This document shows, piece by piece, positions 43,803-55,160 of a DNA stretch of 64,000 nt. The stretch is from positions 1,386,747 to 1,450,746 of the forward strand of contig NZ_CP047056.1 in NCBI RefSeq assembly GCF_011065405.1. Reading direction: 5' to 3'. The position numbers were made by a program, and so were the translations under genes. The notes beneath the pieces are model-generated. The model was not told the origin of the DNA and did not search any database. It was given only the letters and a program-made list of their open reading frames with translations. This stretch comes from Succinivibrio dextrinosolvens. GTDB lineage: Bacteria; Pseudomonadota; Gammaproteobacteria; Enterobacterales; Succinivibrionaceae. The stretch's first letter is position 1, and each line of letters starts with the position of its first letter.

Positions 43803-45899
43803 CTAGAATGCGGCAATCAGAGCGTTAAAGATAGTCTGCGAGGCTTCAATAATCTTGGCGCAGGCCTGATATGACTGCTGGAACATCAGAAGATTAGTAG
43901 CCTCCTCATCAAGATTTACACCTGAATTGGACTCAAACATCTTTACAGTCTGCTCATATTTGGCCTCAGCCGCCTCGGTATTAGTCTTAGCAGAATTTGA
44001 AGCTGAACCTATTTTGGCAAGAATGTTGGCGTAGCCCTCATTCAGTGTTGTGATCTTACTTGAACCTGTGGTCCTTGTCAGACCTTCACTTCTTAAAGCT
44101 GTCAAAGCATTGGCATTTGAGTTATCTGCCTGTCCTCCACTGTTTATCTCAACATAGAACTCATCATTCTCCTTTACAGTACCCGCTACAGTAACCTCAT
44201 AGCCAGGATCAGAGAGCATGGTAGTCAAATAGCCTCCAGCACCGTCTGATGCATAGGTGTTGGAAAAGATATTCACGCCATTGCAGGAGGATGGAGCACG
44301 TCCAAGCAAAGTCTCATTGCCAGCAGTATCTGCGTAGTAAACTAGATAGTTGCCACCCGCATCTACTCTTATAAGATTAGGCGCATTTGTATTAAATACA
44401 GGTTTTTTTGTAGTTGTATCTACAGATACACCGTAAGCAGCACCAGTCTGTGTACATGAAGTCAAAGAGATTACAGCATTTCCATAATTATTACTGGCAG
44501 TTCTAGTTCTAACTGCTGAGGCGAAAGCAAAATCTTCTGGTTTGCTAACTAAGGTAGAAACGGTACTTGCCGAAAGCATGGTAGGCTTAACATAGAATAC
44601 CCTGCGAGGTTCACCACTTGCTGTCATAGAAGCAACAGTCTTACCTATGGTAAAAGAAACACCATAAAGATCGTCGCCAGCTGAATCCTGAAAGGTTATA
44701 GTTGTGGATGTAGCCCCGTCGGTAATAACAGCACTTGAGGTGATATCAATTCTTTTATCGTCACCACCACGCTGGTATATGGCATAGCTTCCGTCCATAA
44801 AAATCAACTCAAAGTCGTAAGCCTGAACATTCTCTCCTTTGCCTTCCACAAAATTACAGGTTACACCAACAGAAGTATCTGAGCTTACTCCCTGAACATT
44901 CTCAATCTTCAGAAGATCCTCTCCAGCAACATCCTCAAGGGTAAAGCCAGCCTTGTTCTGGGTATTGACAGCATCAGCAAAGGAAACCGCAAGTTTTCCA
45001 AGCTCGCGCATGGTATCTCTGATGTCTTTTGAAGAATTAAGATATCCTCCGAGAGAACCGCCTATGGAGTCAATGGTCAGCTGAACTGAGGCAATATTAC
45101 GACTAGAATCTTCAGTGTTTTCATAACTTAAATAAATATGACGCTTTGTTGAATCATAACTATCAAGCTCATCAGACAGTTTTCCGTAAGAATCACCATT
45201 AGCAAGAAGCATTCCTGTACTCATGTAAATCTCATAAGTACCATCATCCTGTTCAACAACCTTAACACTCATAAGCTTTGAGAGTTCACCTGTAAGACGA
45301 TCTCTTTCATCAAGCATCTGCAGGTAAATCTCATTGTTAACATGATTATCTGACAGAGCCATAGAACGTATTTCGTAGTTAATATTTGCAATTGACCGAG
45401 TCAGAGCATTAATTTCCGTAACATCGTCATGAATTCTGTTGTTAACATCATTCAGAGAATCAAACATACTCTCATTGGCGGTATGAAAACGGTTTACTAC
45501 AGTTTCTAGCTTGGCCATAGTAGCCTGACGATTGGCTGTCGAAGTTGGCAGACTTGCTGCAGTAGACAGCTCATCAAAAAAATCTGAAATCGAATTGGCA
45601 ACTGACATGTTTTCGTCTGATAGAAGTCTGTCGGTTGTATCAAGACCTTCTGCATATGCCTTGTAATAATTGTAATCACTGCAGTCGGAATACATCTGAC
45701 GCTGTACATACTGATCGTAAATACGGCGGGTATAAGTAGCACCTACGCCCCAGTCAACGCAGGAAGTATATGTCTGAGTTTCTTTACGAATAAAGCCAAC
45801 AGTATTTACGTTATTGATGTTATTTGAGGTAGCATTCAATAACTTCTGCTGGTTAAGCACACCATATTTTCCGGTGATAATCAGATCAGTACTACCCAT
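43803..45899 (-). CDS. flgK: Flagellar hook-associated protein FlgK (HAP1)
   Basis: A 698-residue protein, longer than E. coli FlgK (547) because of an enlarged variable middle. The N-terminal D0/D1 segment YGVLNQQKLLNATSNNINNVNTVGF and the C-terminal NLDEEATNLLMFQQSYQACAKIIEA are the rod/hook family signatures. It is the first hook-filament junction protein. GAGGAT precedes the start. A 60-bp gap separates it from flgJ; it contains a palindrome GGCAATAATTGCC of unknown role. Confidence 0.94.
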   Translation of the reverse strand: MGSTDLIITGKYGVLNQQKLLNATSNNINNVNTVGFIRKETQTYTSCVDWGVGATYTRRIYDQYVQRQMYSDCSDYNYYKAYAEGLDTTDRLLSDENMSVANSISDFFDELSTAASLPTSTANRQATMAKLETVVNRFHTANESMFDSLNDVNNRIHDDVTEINALTRSIANINYEIRSMALSDNHVNNEIYLQMLDERDRLTGELSKLMSVKVVEQDDGTYEIYMSTGMLLANGDSYGKLSDELDSYDSTKRHIYLSYENTEDSSRNIASVQLTIDSIGGSLGGYLNSSKDIRDTMRELGKLAVSFADAVNTQNKAGFTLEDVAGEDLLKIENVQGVSSDTSVGVTCNFVEGKGENVQAYDFELIFMDGSYAIYQRGGDDKRIDITSSAVITDGATSTTITFQDSAGDDLYGVSFTIGKTVASMTASGEPRRVFYVKPTMLSASTVSTLVSKPEDFAFASAVRTRTASNNYGNAVISLTSCTQTGAAYGVSVDTTTKKPVFNTNAPNLIRVDAGGNYLVYYADTAGNETLLGRAPSSCNGVNIFSNTYASDGAGGYLTTMLSDPGYEVTVAGTVKENDEFYVEINSGGQADNSNANALTALRSEGLTRTTGSSKITTLNEGYANILAKIGSASNSAKTNTEAAEAKYEQTVKMFESNSGVNLDEEATNLLMFQQSYQACAKIIEASQTIFNALIAAF

Positions 45900-45959
45900 T
45901 ATAAAAATCCTCTAAAGTGGCAATAATTGCCTACATCCTATCCTCAAAATATCTACATG

Positions 45960-46952
45960 CTATTTGTATGCCATAAATGCAATTTTTCTTGAAATTGTCT
46001 TAAGTTTTTCTGCATAATTTGGATCTGTTGCATAGCCAGCCTTTTGAATTTCTTCAAAATATTCATCAGGAGAATAGCTTTTATCAACAGCGTTTTTATA
46101 TCTAGGATTATCTTTAATAAATGAAATGTAATCCTTCATGCTCTCCAAAACGTCAGAATATTTTCTAAAAGCACTTACTTCATTGACCATTTTTCCATTT
46201 CTAAACTCAGGAGATGTCAGTTTTTCGCTATCACCTTTCCAGGAAGAATTTGCCTTGATACCGTAGTAATTGTTTCCGGAAGAAACATGTTTTCCCCAGC
46301 CTGTTTCCAGAGCTGCCTGAGCCACGAGAACCAGAGGATTAAAGCCTAAGCCTTCAACAGCTTTAATTGCATAAGGCATCATTTTTTCTACGAAATCCTC
46401 ATGAGATTCAAAATTCTTCATGGTTTCTGGATCAGGTAGACCTGCATAGAGTTTTCTCAGCTTGGAAATGCTTGCTTCTCCATCCACATGTGAAGAAATG
46501 AAATTAGTAAGTTTAGGAACAGATGAGCCTTTAATATGGCCACCACGACCAGATACAGAAAGCTTATCAAGCTCCGCCATCAGTTCCTTGCCTTCATCGC
46601 CTAATGACTTGGCAAACTGTTTAGTCAGAAGATAAGTTATGGAATTCTTGTTGACACCTGCATTTGAAGTCATAGCAGAAACATTCTGCTGAGCAAGCAT
46701 ATCCTCAAAAAAACCGGAATATTTAGAGTGCAGAGGTGAATCAGGATTCAGTGTATCGTTGGATTTACGCATAGCATCAACCCAGTACTGATTAAGCAAT
46801 GACTGGAACTGCTCTGCTGCGGCCTTAAGAGCCAGAGCCTGAGCCTTCTTATCTCCTAATCCAAGTTTTTTTATCTTGGACAAGTTACGATGATCACCGA
46901 CCAATCCTATATCAAGATCGGTTTTCGTATTAGCGGATGAAAAATCAGTCAT
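45960..46952 (-). CDS. flgJ: Flagellar rod assembly muramidase FlgJ
   Basis: About 330 residues from ATG 46952. The earlier in-frame TTG at 46997 is rejected because the sigma-54 -12 element lies over it. The N-terminal rod-capping domain has AAAEQFQSLLNQYWVDAMRKS and QQNVSAMTSNAG; the C-terminal glucosaminidase domain (about 170-330) has LVAQAALETGWGKHV with the catalytic glutamate and NYYGIKANSSWKG. This fused form opens the peptidoglycan for the rod in gammaproteobacteria. It is the first gene of the flgJ-flgK-flgL operon. Confidence 0.93.
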   Translation of the reverse strand: MTDFSSANTKTDLDIGLVGDHRNLSKIKKLGLGDKKAQALALKAAAEQFQSLLNQYWVDAMRKSNDTLNPDSPLHSKYSGFFEDMLAQQNVSAMTSNAGVNKNSITYLLTKQFAKSLGDEGKELMAELDKLSVSGRGGHIKGSSVPKLTNFISSHVDGEASISKLRKLYAGLPDPETMKNFESHEDFVEKMMPYAIKAVEGLGFNPLVLVAQAALETGWGKHVSSGNNYYGIKANSSWKGDSEKLTSPEFRNGKMVNEVSAFRKYSDVLESMKDYISFIKDNPRYKNAVDKSYSPDEYFEEIQKAGYATDPNYAEKLKTISRKIAFMAYK

Positions 46953-46992
46953 AACTACACCATTGCTGTCTATAATCCTTTTTTTTGAGAAC

Positions 46993-47008
46993 AGCAATGT
47001 TTATGCCA
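46993..47008 (-). promoter_or_regulatory. Sigma-54 promoter of flgJKL
   Basis: On the minus strand TGGCATAAACATTGCT fits TGGCAC-N5-TTGCW with exact -24/-12 spacing. Transcription would start about 30 bp before the flgJ ATG. The neighbouring FlrA-like activator supports it. Confidence 0.8.
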
Positions 47009-47480
47009 ATTAGAAAAAGAAATGAAATTTACTTGGAAAACGGACTTTAAAAAAACGTTTTTTTGACGATTCAGGCATCAATAATTACTCTTTTTGAAAT
47101 AATATTTTTTCTTTTTTTGAAAAATTTTTATTTAGTGATACTCTATGAAAAATAAAGAATTTTTTTTGATTCAGACGAAAAAATAAAATTGTTTCTCCAT
47201 TTTTTAACGACATTAATCACATTTATACAAACTAAAATATGTCAAAAATTTGTCAATTTTCCGTACAGATGTATTATTAATAATAAGTCAAAAAAATACA
47301 TTATTAGGTTGTGATATTCATTCAGACAGTCAAAAAATCAACATCAGCTTCTGAATGGATGCATTTTTAGTCAATATAAATTTCTAATCAGTACAGTCAG
47401 ATTTCATAACATTATTATCCAGTGTTATATATCTGTTTAGTTTACTGGGAATGAAATTTACAGATCAATGAAGGTGATAC
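47009..47480. other. Divergent regulatory region between flgJ and flrA
   Basis: About 470 bp, very AT-rich, no supported gene. It must hold the flrA promoter and any enhancer sites for the sigma-54 activator; none could be assigned by eye. Confidence 0.5.
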
Positions 47481-48989
47481 ATGCAATTTTCAGGAAATCT
47501 CCTAATTCTTGAGAAGGATAATCACAAGCGAGAATCACTCGAAACTATTTTCTCTTTTTTAGGCCTTGGCTGTCAGAGTGGTGACGTTGAAGACTGCATA
47601 TCTTACTTCAATGCAGAAGATGCAAACATTGACATCTGCATTCTAGGAGATATAGATAACTTTAACTACAGAGAATTCATTGGAAAACATCCAAATACCG
47701 CATTTCTTCTTTGTTCAGAGAATACACAGGATGAACTCAAAGAGCAGACAAATTTCATGGGGAAGATCAGCAATGATCCTAACTACGATGAAATAGTATC
47801 TCTGCTCCACTACTGTCAGTCATTCCGCTCAATGAGAAGACTGTCAAGCAAATCAGGTGATGGAGCAACTGCCCTGATTAAAATGCTGGTAGGTCAGGGA
47901 AAAGCGATTACAAATGTTAGAAGACTGATTGAACAAGTTGCCCCAAAAGACACTTCTGTCCTTATTTTAGGAGAATCAGGAACAGGAAAAGAGGTCGTAG
48001 CAAGAGCAATTCACGAGCTTTCAGACAGAAAAGACAAAGCTTTTGTGCCAGTAAACTGCGGAGCTATTCCTGCCGAACTGCTTGAATCAGAACTGTTCGG
48101 TCATGAGAAAGGCGCATTTACAGGCGCAATCAGCGCCCATGAGGGAAGATTCGAACTTGCTGAAGGTGGAACCATATTTCTTGATGAAATAGGAGATATG
48201 CCTTTTCAGATGCAAGTAAAACTGCTGAGAGTTCTTCAGGAAAGACAGTTTGAAAGAGTCGGCTCCAACAAGCCCATCAAATCTAATGTAAGAATCATTG
48301 CAGCAACACATCAGAATCTTGAGAAGATGGTTGCAGAAAAAACTTTCCGCCAGGACCTGTTCTACAGACTCAATGTGTTCCCTATTGAAACACCTCCTCT
48401 ACGAGAGCGTACTGATGATATTCCGCTTTTAGTTCAGGAATTGGTTAATCGTCACAGCAAAATTCAAAAAGCAACGGTACGATTTACGCAGAGAGCAATG
48501 CTTCAGCTGATGTCATGTCCTTGGCCTGGAAATGTCAGAGAGCTGTCAAATATAGTTGAAAGACTATTGATCCTTCACCCTAATGAAATCGTAGATGTTC
48601 CTGATCTGCCTTTAACCTATAGAGGCGGGAAACTTGAGGACGATCCTTATGAGGAGAGAATGGCCCTTTTGGATAACTTCTCTGTTCCTCTTCAGGGAGA
48701 CGAGCTTCAGGAAGAAGGATTCTTTGAAGATAATGACAACAGACCAATTGATCTCCCGCCTTTACCTGTAATTGAAGGCGAAAGAGATATGGCTCAGGCC
48801 TTTATGCCAACACTATCTCCAGAGGGTATCAATCTTAAGGATATGGTAGCAAGCATTGAAATCAGTATGATCAAACAGGCATTAAGTCAGAGCAACGGCG
48901 TTGTTGCAAAAGCCTCAGAAATTCTTGGTTTAAGAAGAACAACGCTGGTTGAAAAAATGAAGAAATACGGAATTGCAGCGGCGAACTAA
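47481..48989 (+). CDS. flrA: Sigma-54-dependent flagellar master regulator (FlrA/FleQ-like)
   Basis: A 502-residue three-domain activator. Residues 1-125 are a FleQ-type receiver-like domain without a clear phospho-acceptor aspartate set. The AAA+ domain has Walker [13 protein letters not shown], the sigma-54 contact loop [13 protein letters not shown], Walker [14 protein letters not shown] and the R-finger region. The C-terminal Fis-type helix-turn-helix is [29 protein letters not shown] region. It activates flagellar genes with RNA polymerase-sigma-54. Here it is divergent from flgJKL, which has a sigma-54 promoter, and 13 bp ahead of pseB, so activator and glycan genes may be co-transcribed. 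Confidence 0.92.
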   Translation: MQFSGNLLILEKDNHKRESLETIFSFLGLGCQSGDVEDCISYFNAEDANIDICILGDIDNFNYREFIGKHPNTAFLLCSENTQDELKEQTNFMGKISNDPNYDEIVSLLHYCQSFRSMRRLSSKSGDGATALIKMLVGQGKAITNVRRLIEQVAPKDTSVLILGESGTGKEVVARAIHELSDRKDKAFVPVNCGAIPAELLESELFGHEKGAFTGAISAHEGRFELAEGGTIFLDEIGDMPFQMQVKLLRVLQERQFERVGSNKPIKSNVRIIAATHQNLEKMVAEKTFRQDLFYRLNVFPIETPPLRERTDDIPLLVQELVNRHSKIQKATVRFTQRAMLQLMSCPWPGNVRELSNIVERLLILHPNEIVDVPDLPLTYRGGKLEDDPYEERMALLDNFSVPLQGDELQEEGFFEDNDNRPIDLPPLPVIEGERDMAQAFMPTLSPEGINLKDMVASIEISMIKQALSQSNGVVAKASEILGLRRTTLVEKMKKYGIAAAN

Positions 48990-49002
48990 GGGGGTCCTTT
49001 AA

Positions 49003-50037
<1,035 letters not shown>

Positions 50038-50042
50038 AGAAA

Positions 50043-51203
50043 ATGATTCCCTACAGTACTCAGACAATTGAAGATGATGATATAGATTCCGTAAATAGTG
50101 TTCTTCGATCTCCTTATCTTACCTGTGGACCTGCCGTTAGTGATTTTGAAGAACAGACTGCAGCCTATGTTAACGCAAGCTATGCTGTTGCAGTAAATTC
50201 CTGTACATCTGCCTTGCATATTGCAATGCTTGCCTTAGGTGTAAAATCATCAGACCGTGTCTTTGTAAGTGCCATTAGTTTCGTAGCTTCAGCTAACTGC
50301 GCCCGTTATCTTGGAGCCGAGGTGGATTTTATTGATACAGATAAATACACCGGAAATCTTGATGTTAATCATCTGGAAGAAATGCTTATAGAAGCAGAAA
50401 AGCAGAATCGCCTACCTAAAGTGGTAGTAGCAGTCCATCTTTCAGGAAGGCCTGTGGATCTTGAGAAAATATACGCATTAAAACTCAAATATGGATTCTA
50501 TCTGATAGAGGATGCAGCTCATGCCCTCGGCGCTGTTTATAAAGGACATAAAATAGGAGACTGCTTCTATTCTGATATAACAGTCTTCAGCTTTCATCCG
50601 GTAAAAATCATTACTACCGCAGAAGGTGGAATGTGTCTGACTAACAATGAAGATCTGTACAGAAAAATGCGACTCTTTTCCAGCCACGGAATAGAGAAAG
50701 ACTCAATGTATATGACAGATCAGAGCAGACCAAACTATTATTATGAGATGCAGTATCTGGGCTTCAACTATCGTATGTCTGATGTCCATGCCGCACTTGG
50801 AATATCTCAGCTATCAAAGGTTGATGATTTTCTTGCAAGAAGACGTGAGTTTGCGAAAGACTGGGAAGAATTACTTTCAGCGGATAAAAATCTTACCCTG
50901 CCGGTTGCTGATACCGAAAACTCTATAAGCTCCTGGCATCTTTATCAGGTAGGTATTCCTTTTGGCAAACGTGATTATGTATACAACACTTTAAGACATC
51001 GTGGTATATGCGTTCAGGTTCATTATCTGCCTATCTATAAGCATCCATACTATCAGAGTATAAAGAACTACCCTACGCTTCCAGGGGCAGAGTATTTCTT
51101 TGAAAGAACTCTTTCACTTCCTCTTTATCCAAAATTAAAAAGACTTGATCTGCAGATGTGTGCTGCCACTCTGTTGGGGTTGATTGATGAGAAGAAGATT
51201 TAG
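50043..51203 (+). CDS. pseC: UDP-4-amino-4,6-dideoxy-N-acetyl-beta-L-altrosamine transaminase
   Basis: A 386-residue DegT/DnrJ/EryC1-family aminotransferase. The PLP lysine is in FSFHPVKIITTAEGGM; the cofactor pocket has EDAAHALGA. It begins YSTQTIEDDDIDSV and continues SPYLTCGPAVSDFE, as in PseC. It transfers an amino group from glutamate to the 4-keto sugar from PseB. It starts 5 bp after pseB. Confidence 0.94.
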   Translation: MIPYSTQTIEDDDIDSVNSVLRSPYLTCGPAVSDFEEQTAAYVNASYAVAVNSCTSALHIAMLALGVKSSDRVFVSAISFVASANCARYLGAEVDFIDTDKYTGNLDVNHLEEMLIEAEKQNRLPKVVVAVHLSGRPVDLEKIYALKLKYGFYLIEDAAHALGAVYKGHKIGDCFYSDITVFSFHPVKIITTAEGGMCLTNNEDLYRKMRLFSSHGIEKDSMYMTDQSRPNYYYEMQYLGFNYRMSDVHAALGISQLSKVDDFLARRREFAKDWEELLSADKNLTLPVADTENSISSWHLYQVGIPFGKRDYVYNTLRHRGICVQVHYLPIYKHPYYQSIKNYPTLPGAEYFFERTLSLPLYPKLKRLDLQMCAATLLGLIDEKKI

Positions 51204-51896
51204 ATGAGTATTTATGCCTGTATTCCTGCCAGAGGTGGTTCAAAAAGGATTTCCCATAAGAATGTAAAGGATTTCTTGGGAAGACCTTTAATTTCTTATC
51301 CAATTCAGGCCGCCCTTACTAGCGGTATTTTTAATGATGTAATTGTATCTACGGATGATCCCGAGATTGCAGAGATTTCAGAAAAGTATGGAGCAAAGGT
51401 TCCATTTTTAAGAGACAAGTCTCTTGCAGATGATTTCACGGGAACATTCCCTGTTACCGTAGACGCTTTCAAAAAAATACAGACAATCGATCCTGAAATT
51501 GAAGCAATCTGCTGCATATATGCAACAGCTCCATTACTGACAGCAGAGCATTTAGCACATGCCTACAAAGATTTTACAAACAACCGATGTGACTGTGTCA
51601 TGTCTGTATGTGAGTTTTCTTTCCCAATTCAAAGAGCACAGATAATAGACAAAAATGGTTATCTCAATTACCGTGAGCCGGAATTCGCCCCTCGGCGCTC
51701 ACAGGATCTGCAGAAATGCTATCAAGATTGCGGTCTCTTTTATTTCTATTCAAAAGAAGCCATTGAAAAGAATTCTGTAAAAACAACCCGACCTTTTATC
51801 ATGCCAAGATATCGGGTTATTGATATAGATACCCCTGAAGACTGGAAAATGGCATGTGCTATGGCAAAAGCAGTTAACGATCTGAATTATGAATAA
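51204..51896 (+). CDS. pseF: Pseudaminic acid cytidylyltransferase
   Basis: A 230-residue nucleotidyltransferase with the CMP-sialate synthetase-type start CIPARGGSKRISHKNVKDF and ICCIYATAPLL. It activates pseudaminic acid as the CMP sugar for glycosyltransferases. It follows pseC directly with no gap and overlaps pseG by 8 bp. Confidence 0.94.
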   Translation: MSIYACIPARGGSKRISHKNVKDFLGRPLISYPIQAALTSGIFNDVIVSTDDPEIAEISEKYGAKVPFLRDKSLADDFTGTFPVTVDAFKKIQTIDPEIEAICCIYATAPLLTAEHLAHAYKDFTNNRCDCVMSVCEFSFPIQRAQIIDKNGYLNYREPEFAPRRSQDLQKCYQDCGLFYFYSKEAIEKNSVKTTRPFIMPRYRVIDIDTPEDWKMACAMAKAVNDLNYE

Positions 51897-52872
51897 AAAA
51901 CTTGTGGTCGTTCTTAAGGCAGATCCCCAAATCGGAACCGGTCATCTTATGAGAGTAAAAGGCTTACTGCCTTATTTTAATGATTACAATCTATATCTTT
52001 GTGCAGATTCTCTTTCAGAAGAACTTATACCACAGTGTAAAGAGTATCAGGATATAATCGTAACCAATAAAGACAGACTGTCTAGTGCAGTTCTTTCCCT
52101 TAATCCAGATCTTGTCATAGTTGATCATTACTTTCTAGATGAAGAATTTGAGAGTCCTATCTATGAAAAGGCAAAAGTTGTAGTCATTGATGATCTTGAG
52201 AATCGTCGCCATAAATGTCATCTGCTGATAGATCAGTCTGAAGGCAGAACCAGATATAAGGAGCTAGTACCTCCTGACTGCAGACTGTGCCTAGGTTATA
52301 AATACAACTTTATAAAAAAGGACTTCTTTGAAATTAAGAAAACCCAAAATCCCTACTCCCACCCAAGAGTTCTTGTCAATTTCGGAGGTGCAGATCCCGT
52401 TCATGGATGTAAACTTGTAGCAAAAGCTATCATTAACGGTGAACTATATAAGAAATATGTATTTACGATCATCAGTGGGCTTTCCAATCCTGATTATAAA
52501 GACATCAAAGAGATACTCTCCAATAACAGTCGAATCACACTTATCAGAAATTCAGACAACCTCCCACAGGTATTCTCTAATATGGATCTAGCTATAGGAG
52601 CCTGCGGTGGAATGTTCAGAGAAAGAATTGTGGCAGGACTTCCATCTGTCAATGTTGAAATAGCAGATAACCAGGCTGGTACCTGCAAAGGCATTGTTGA
52701 AAAATATAACCTTGGAGAATGTGCGACAGTAACCGACCTGAACAACCCAAAGCATATTAAAGATAAACTTGACAAGCTTATCCATAACTATGATGCATTC
52801 GAGAAAAACTGCAGAAACTTTATCAAAGAGAGGGGTATTGAGAATATAGTAAGAGAAATACGTAATCTATAA
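51889..52872 (+). CDS. pseG: UDP-2,4-diacetamido-trideoxy-altropyranose hydrolase
   Basis: A 327-residue GT-B-fold hydrolase. The N-terminal loop IGTGHLMRVKGL has the catalytic histidine; the UDP-binding half shows VLVNFGGADP and GACGGMFRERIVAGLPSVNVEIADNQ. It removes UDP in the pseudaminic acid pathway. It is the last gene of the run; pseH (acetyltransferase) and pseI (synthase) are not present in this window. Confidence 0.93.
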   Translation: MNKKLVVVLKADPQIGTGHLMRVKGLLPYFNDYNLYLCADSLSEELIPQCKEYQDIIVTNKDRLSSAVLSLNPDLVIVDHYFLDEEFESPIYEKAKVVVIDDLENRRHKCHLLIDQSEGRTRYKELVPPDCRLCLGYKYNFIKKDFFEIKKTQNPYSHPRVLVNFGGADPVHGCKLVAKAIINGELYKKYVFTIISGLSNPDYKDIKEILSNNSRITLIRNSDNLPQVFSNMDLAIGACGGMFRERIVAGLPSVNVEIADNQAGTCKGIVEKYNLGECATVTDLNNPKHIKDKLDKLIHNYDAFEKNCRNFIKERGIENIVREIRNL

Positions 52873-52882
52873 AAATAGAAAA

Positions 52883-52910
52883 GGATGAGTACCATTTTAG
52901 ATACTCATCC
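52883..52910 (+). terminator. Hairpin after pseG
   Basis: GGATGAGTA and TACTCATCC pair with a 10-nt loop, 10 bp after the stop; no clear T-run. Confidence 0.5.
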
Positions 52911-53479
52911 ATCAATTCACCTTTATGAAAGCTATCATCTTGGATGGTTCAATTTGGGGAAGAAACCATCTAAACTACATAGCGTGATCATGTTATCAAA
53001 AACGAAAACTCAATTTAGCGACATTCGTCACATTTTACTTAAATAAAAGTAAGATTTTCTCAATTCCACATAAAATTTGTCGATCTAAACTTAGCTTATA
53101 AATTTCATATTAACTATTTGTAATATAAGATTTATTTTTAAATTTACAGAGATAATGACACTTTTTTAATTTTTGTATTTATATAAAAATATTCAGATTA
53201 TAAAATAATTTGTCTATATATTTTTTGACCAAAATATACAAATCACATTGAAAGGGATGATTACAAATACCAACAAAATGCTAACTGTAGGAGATAAAAA
53301 AAGAAAAAAGATAATTTAGTATACTGTAAAATTTTCACGAAAACGTTTTAATATTTTTAACTATTTAAAGTTCTCTGATAATAAAAGGCAATAAATTACT
53401 ATGATAATAAAGCATATAAACAATGTTTTTATAAAAATCATCGTTTGAGCTTTTATAATATTTCAATAAAAAACCATTC
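52911..53479. other. AT-rich intergenic region between pseG and ung
   Basis: About 570 bp, extremely AT-rich, with no supported gene, tRNA or strong hairpin. A site of this kind next to a glycan cluster may be a remnant of lost genes, but nothing in it can be recognised. Confidence 0.5.
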
Positions 53480-54172
53480 TCAAAGTTCCTCTGAACCATC
53501 CAGAAAAAGAGGTAATCTCCAGTCAATTGGAGAGATATCCTTTGATAGAAGATACTGATTTGTTCTTGAAAAGTAATGATTACCAAAGAACCCACCTCTG
53601 TTAGCTGATAGAGGACTAGGATGAGCGCCAGTAAGAATCAGGTGCTTTGAAGGATCAATCCTAGAGCCTTTTTTCTGAGCATATCCTCCCCACAGGATAA
53701 AAACCAGGTTATCGCATTTCTCACTTAATGTCATAATGACATCATCTGTAAACTCCTCCCATCCGATACCTCTATGAGATCCTGCCATATTCTCGTCAAC
53801 GCTCAGCACAGCATTTAGCAACAGAACACCTTGTCTTGCCCATGGAATTAGATTGCCGTGATTAGGGATCTCAAAACCAGGGATATCGGACTGAAGTTCC
53901 CTGTAGATGTTTCTTAGACTTGGAGGAATAGGAGTTCCAACAGGAACCGAAAAACTCAGTCCCATCGCCTGACCTTTTTCGTGATATGGATCTTGGCCAA
54001 TAATGACAACCTTTAGTTTTGAAAATGGGGTATAGCTAAAAGCATTGAACAGATCTTTCTGAGGAGGAAAAACATTTATTCCTTTCTGACGCTGCAGTTT
54101 CTGATAATTATATGCATGAATGAAGGCATCAGTTTTTTTCAATGGACCAATTATATCTTTCCAGTTGCTCAT
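53480..54172 (-). CDS. ung: Uracil-DNA glycosylase (family 1)
   Basis: A 230-residue enzyme. The active-site motif VVIIGQDPYHEKGQAMGLSF (about 56-75) has the catalytic aspartate; the DNA-intercalation loop is GAHPSPLSANRGGFFGNHYF, with the histidine of HPSPLS. It removes uracil from DNA. AAGGAAT lies 7 bp before the start. It is alone and divergent from the next gene. Confidence 0.97.
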   Translation of the reverse strand: MSNWKDIIGPLKKTDAFIHAYNYQKLQRQKGINVFPPQKDLFNAFSYTPFSKLKVVIIGQDPYHEKGQAMGLSFSVPVGTPIPPSLRNIYRELQSDIPGFEIPNHGNLIPWARQGVLLLNAVLSVDENMAGSHRGIGWEEFTDDVIMTLSEKCDNLVFILWGGYAQKKGSRIDPSKHLILTGAHPSPLSANRGGFFGNHYFSRTNQYLLSKDISPIDWRLPLFLDGSEEL

Positions 54173-54333
54173 AGATATTCCTTAGTAACTCTAACTCACA
54201 AAAATCGATTATAAGTATAATGGGAAATCTTTAATTCTGTATAATTTCAAAATAAAATAAGCATGCATACTTTAAAAACACAAAAAAGATCCGCATATAT
54301 AAAATATGACCATTAAGTTAAGGAGAATATATA

Positions 54334-55074
54334 ATGCAGTCATCTAATCCAGCAATTTCTGCAATGAGAAACGCTGCCGGTGTTTATAACTTCGGAGGTG
54401 TAGAAGCAGGTGCTACCATTTCTGGTACAACCACAAAATCAATTCTGCTGGTTGGACTTACCATGGTTGTTGGCTATCTGGCAATGAACTATACCTTAGC
54501 ACAGATATACAGTGGACAGGGAATTTCATCACTGCTCATGTACGGCTCAATTTTTGGAGCCCTGATCGTTGCATTTATAACCATTTTTAAACCAAATGTT
54601 GCTCCTATTACAGCTCCAATCTACGCTGTTCTTGAGGGTGGCGCACTAGGAACTCTATCAGGTGTATTTGAATTCCAGTACCCTGGCATCGTAACCACTG
54701 CTGTAATGTCAACTTTTGTAGTTGTTATGACAATGCTATTTTTATGGAAGTACAAGATTGTTGTTCCAACCCAGAGATTCAAGTCAATCATCACTGGTGC
54801 TGTTACTGGTATTTTTGTACTTTACATCATTCAGATTGTATTCTCATTATTTGGCGGCAGCCTAATCCCACAGACAGGACCAATTTCAATTATCGTTTCA
54901 CTAATTGTCTGCACAGTTGCAGCATTCAGCCTGATTCTTGATTTTGAAAACATCCAGATTGCTGTTGACGAGGGCTTACCAAAGCACTTTGAATACTACA
55001 ATGCATTCTCTCTGCTGGTAACTATCTGCTGGCTTTACATTGAAATTCTTAAACTTCTTTCAAAGAAAGAGTAA
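54334..55074 (+). CDS. Bax inhibitor-1/YccA family membrane protein
   Basis: A 246-residue protein with seven hydrophobic helices and the late motif FENIQIAVDEGLPKHFEYYNAFSLLVTICWLYIEIL, characteristic of the family, whose paired aspartates or acidic residues act as a calcium or proton sensor in BI-1 proteins. Residues 1-35 are hydrophilic. The bacterial role (YccA restrains FtsH in E. coli) cannot be transferred with confidence. AAGGAG precedes the start and a strong terminator follows. Confidence 0.88.
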   Translation: MQSSNPAISAMRNAAGVYNFGGVEAGATISGTTTKSILLVGLTMVVGYLAMNYTLAQIYSGQGISSLLMYGSIFGALIVAFITIFKPNVAPITAPIYAVLEGGALGTLSGVFEFQYPGIVTTAVMSTFVVVMTMLFLWKYKIVVPTQRFKSIITGAVTGIFVLYIIQIVFSLFGGSLIPQTGPISIIVSLIVCTVAAFSLILDFENIQIAVDEGLPKHFEYYNAFSLLVTICWLYIEILKLLSKKE

Positions 55075-55090
55075 AAAAATCGATCAAATT

Positions 55091-55121
55091 AATGCAGACA
55101 CTATGTCTGCATTTTTTTTGT
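55091..55121 (+). terminator. Terminator of the BI-1 gene
   Basis: AATGCAGACA and TGTCTGCATT pair around CTA, followed by eight T. It lies upstream of pheA and argues against any pheA start before 55121. Confidence 0.92.
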
Positions 55122-55160
55122 TGTAAAATACAAAAAAAGTTAATCAAAATAAGGATGATC

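Noticed and set aside
45917..45931. Sigma-54 promoter for flgK at TGGCAATAATTGCC
   Set aside because: The GG to GC spacing is two bases short and it reads as a simple palindrome.
46953..46997. Upstream TTG start for flgJ adding 15 residues
   Set aside because: The sigma-54 -12 element overlaps it, so it would not be in the transcript.
55092..55160. Longer N-terminus for PheA
   Set aside because: It would be translated from the terminator hairpin of the preceding gene; ATG 55161 has a good ribosome site and matches family length.
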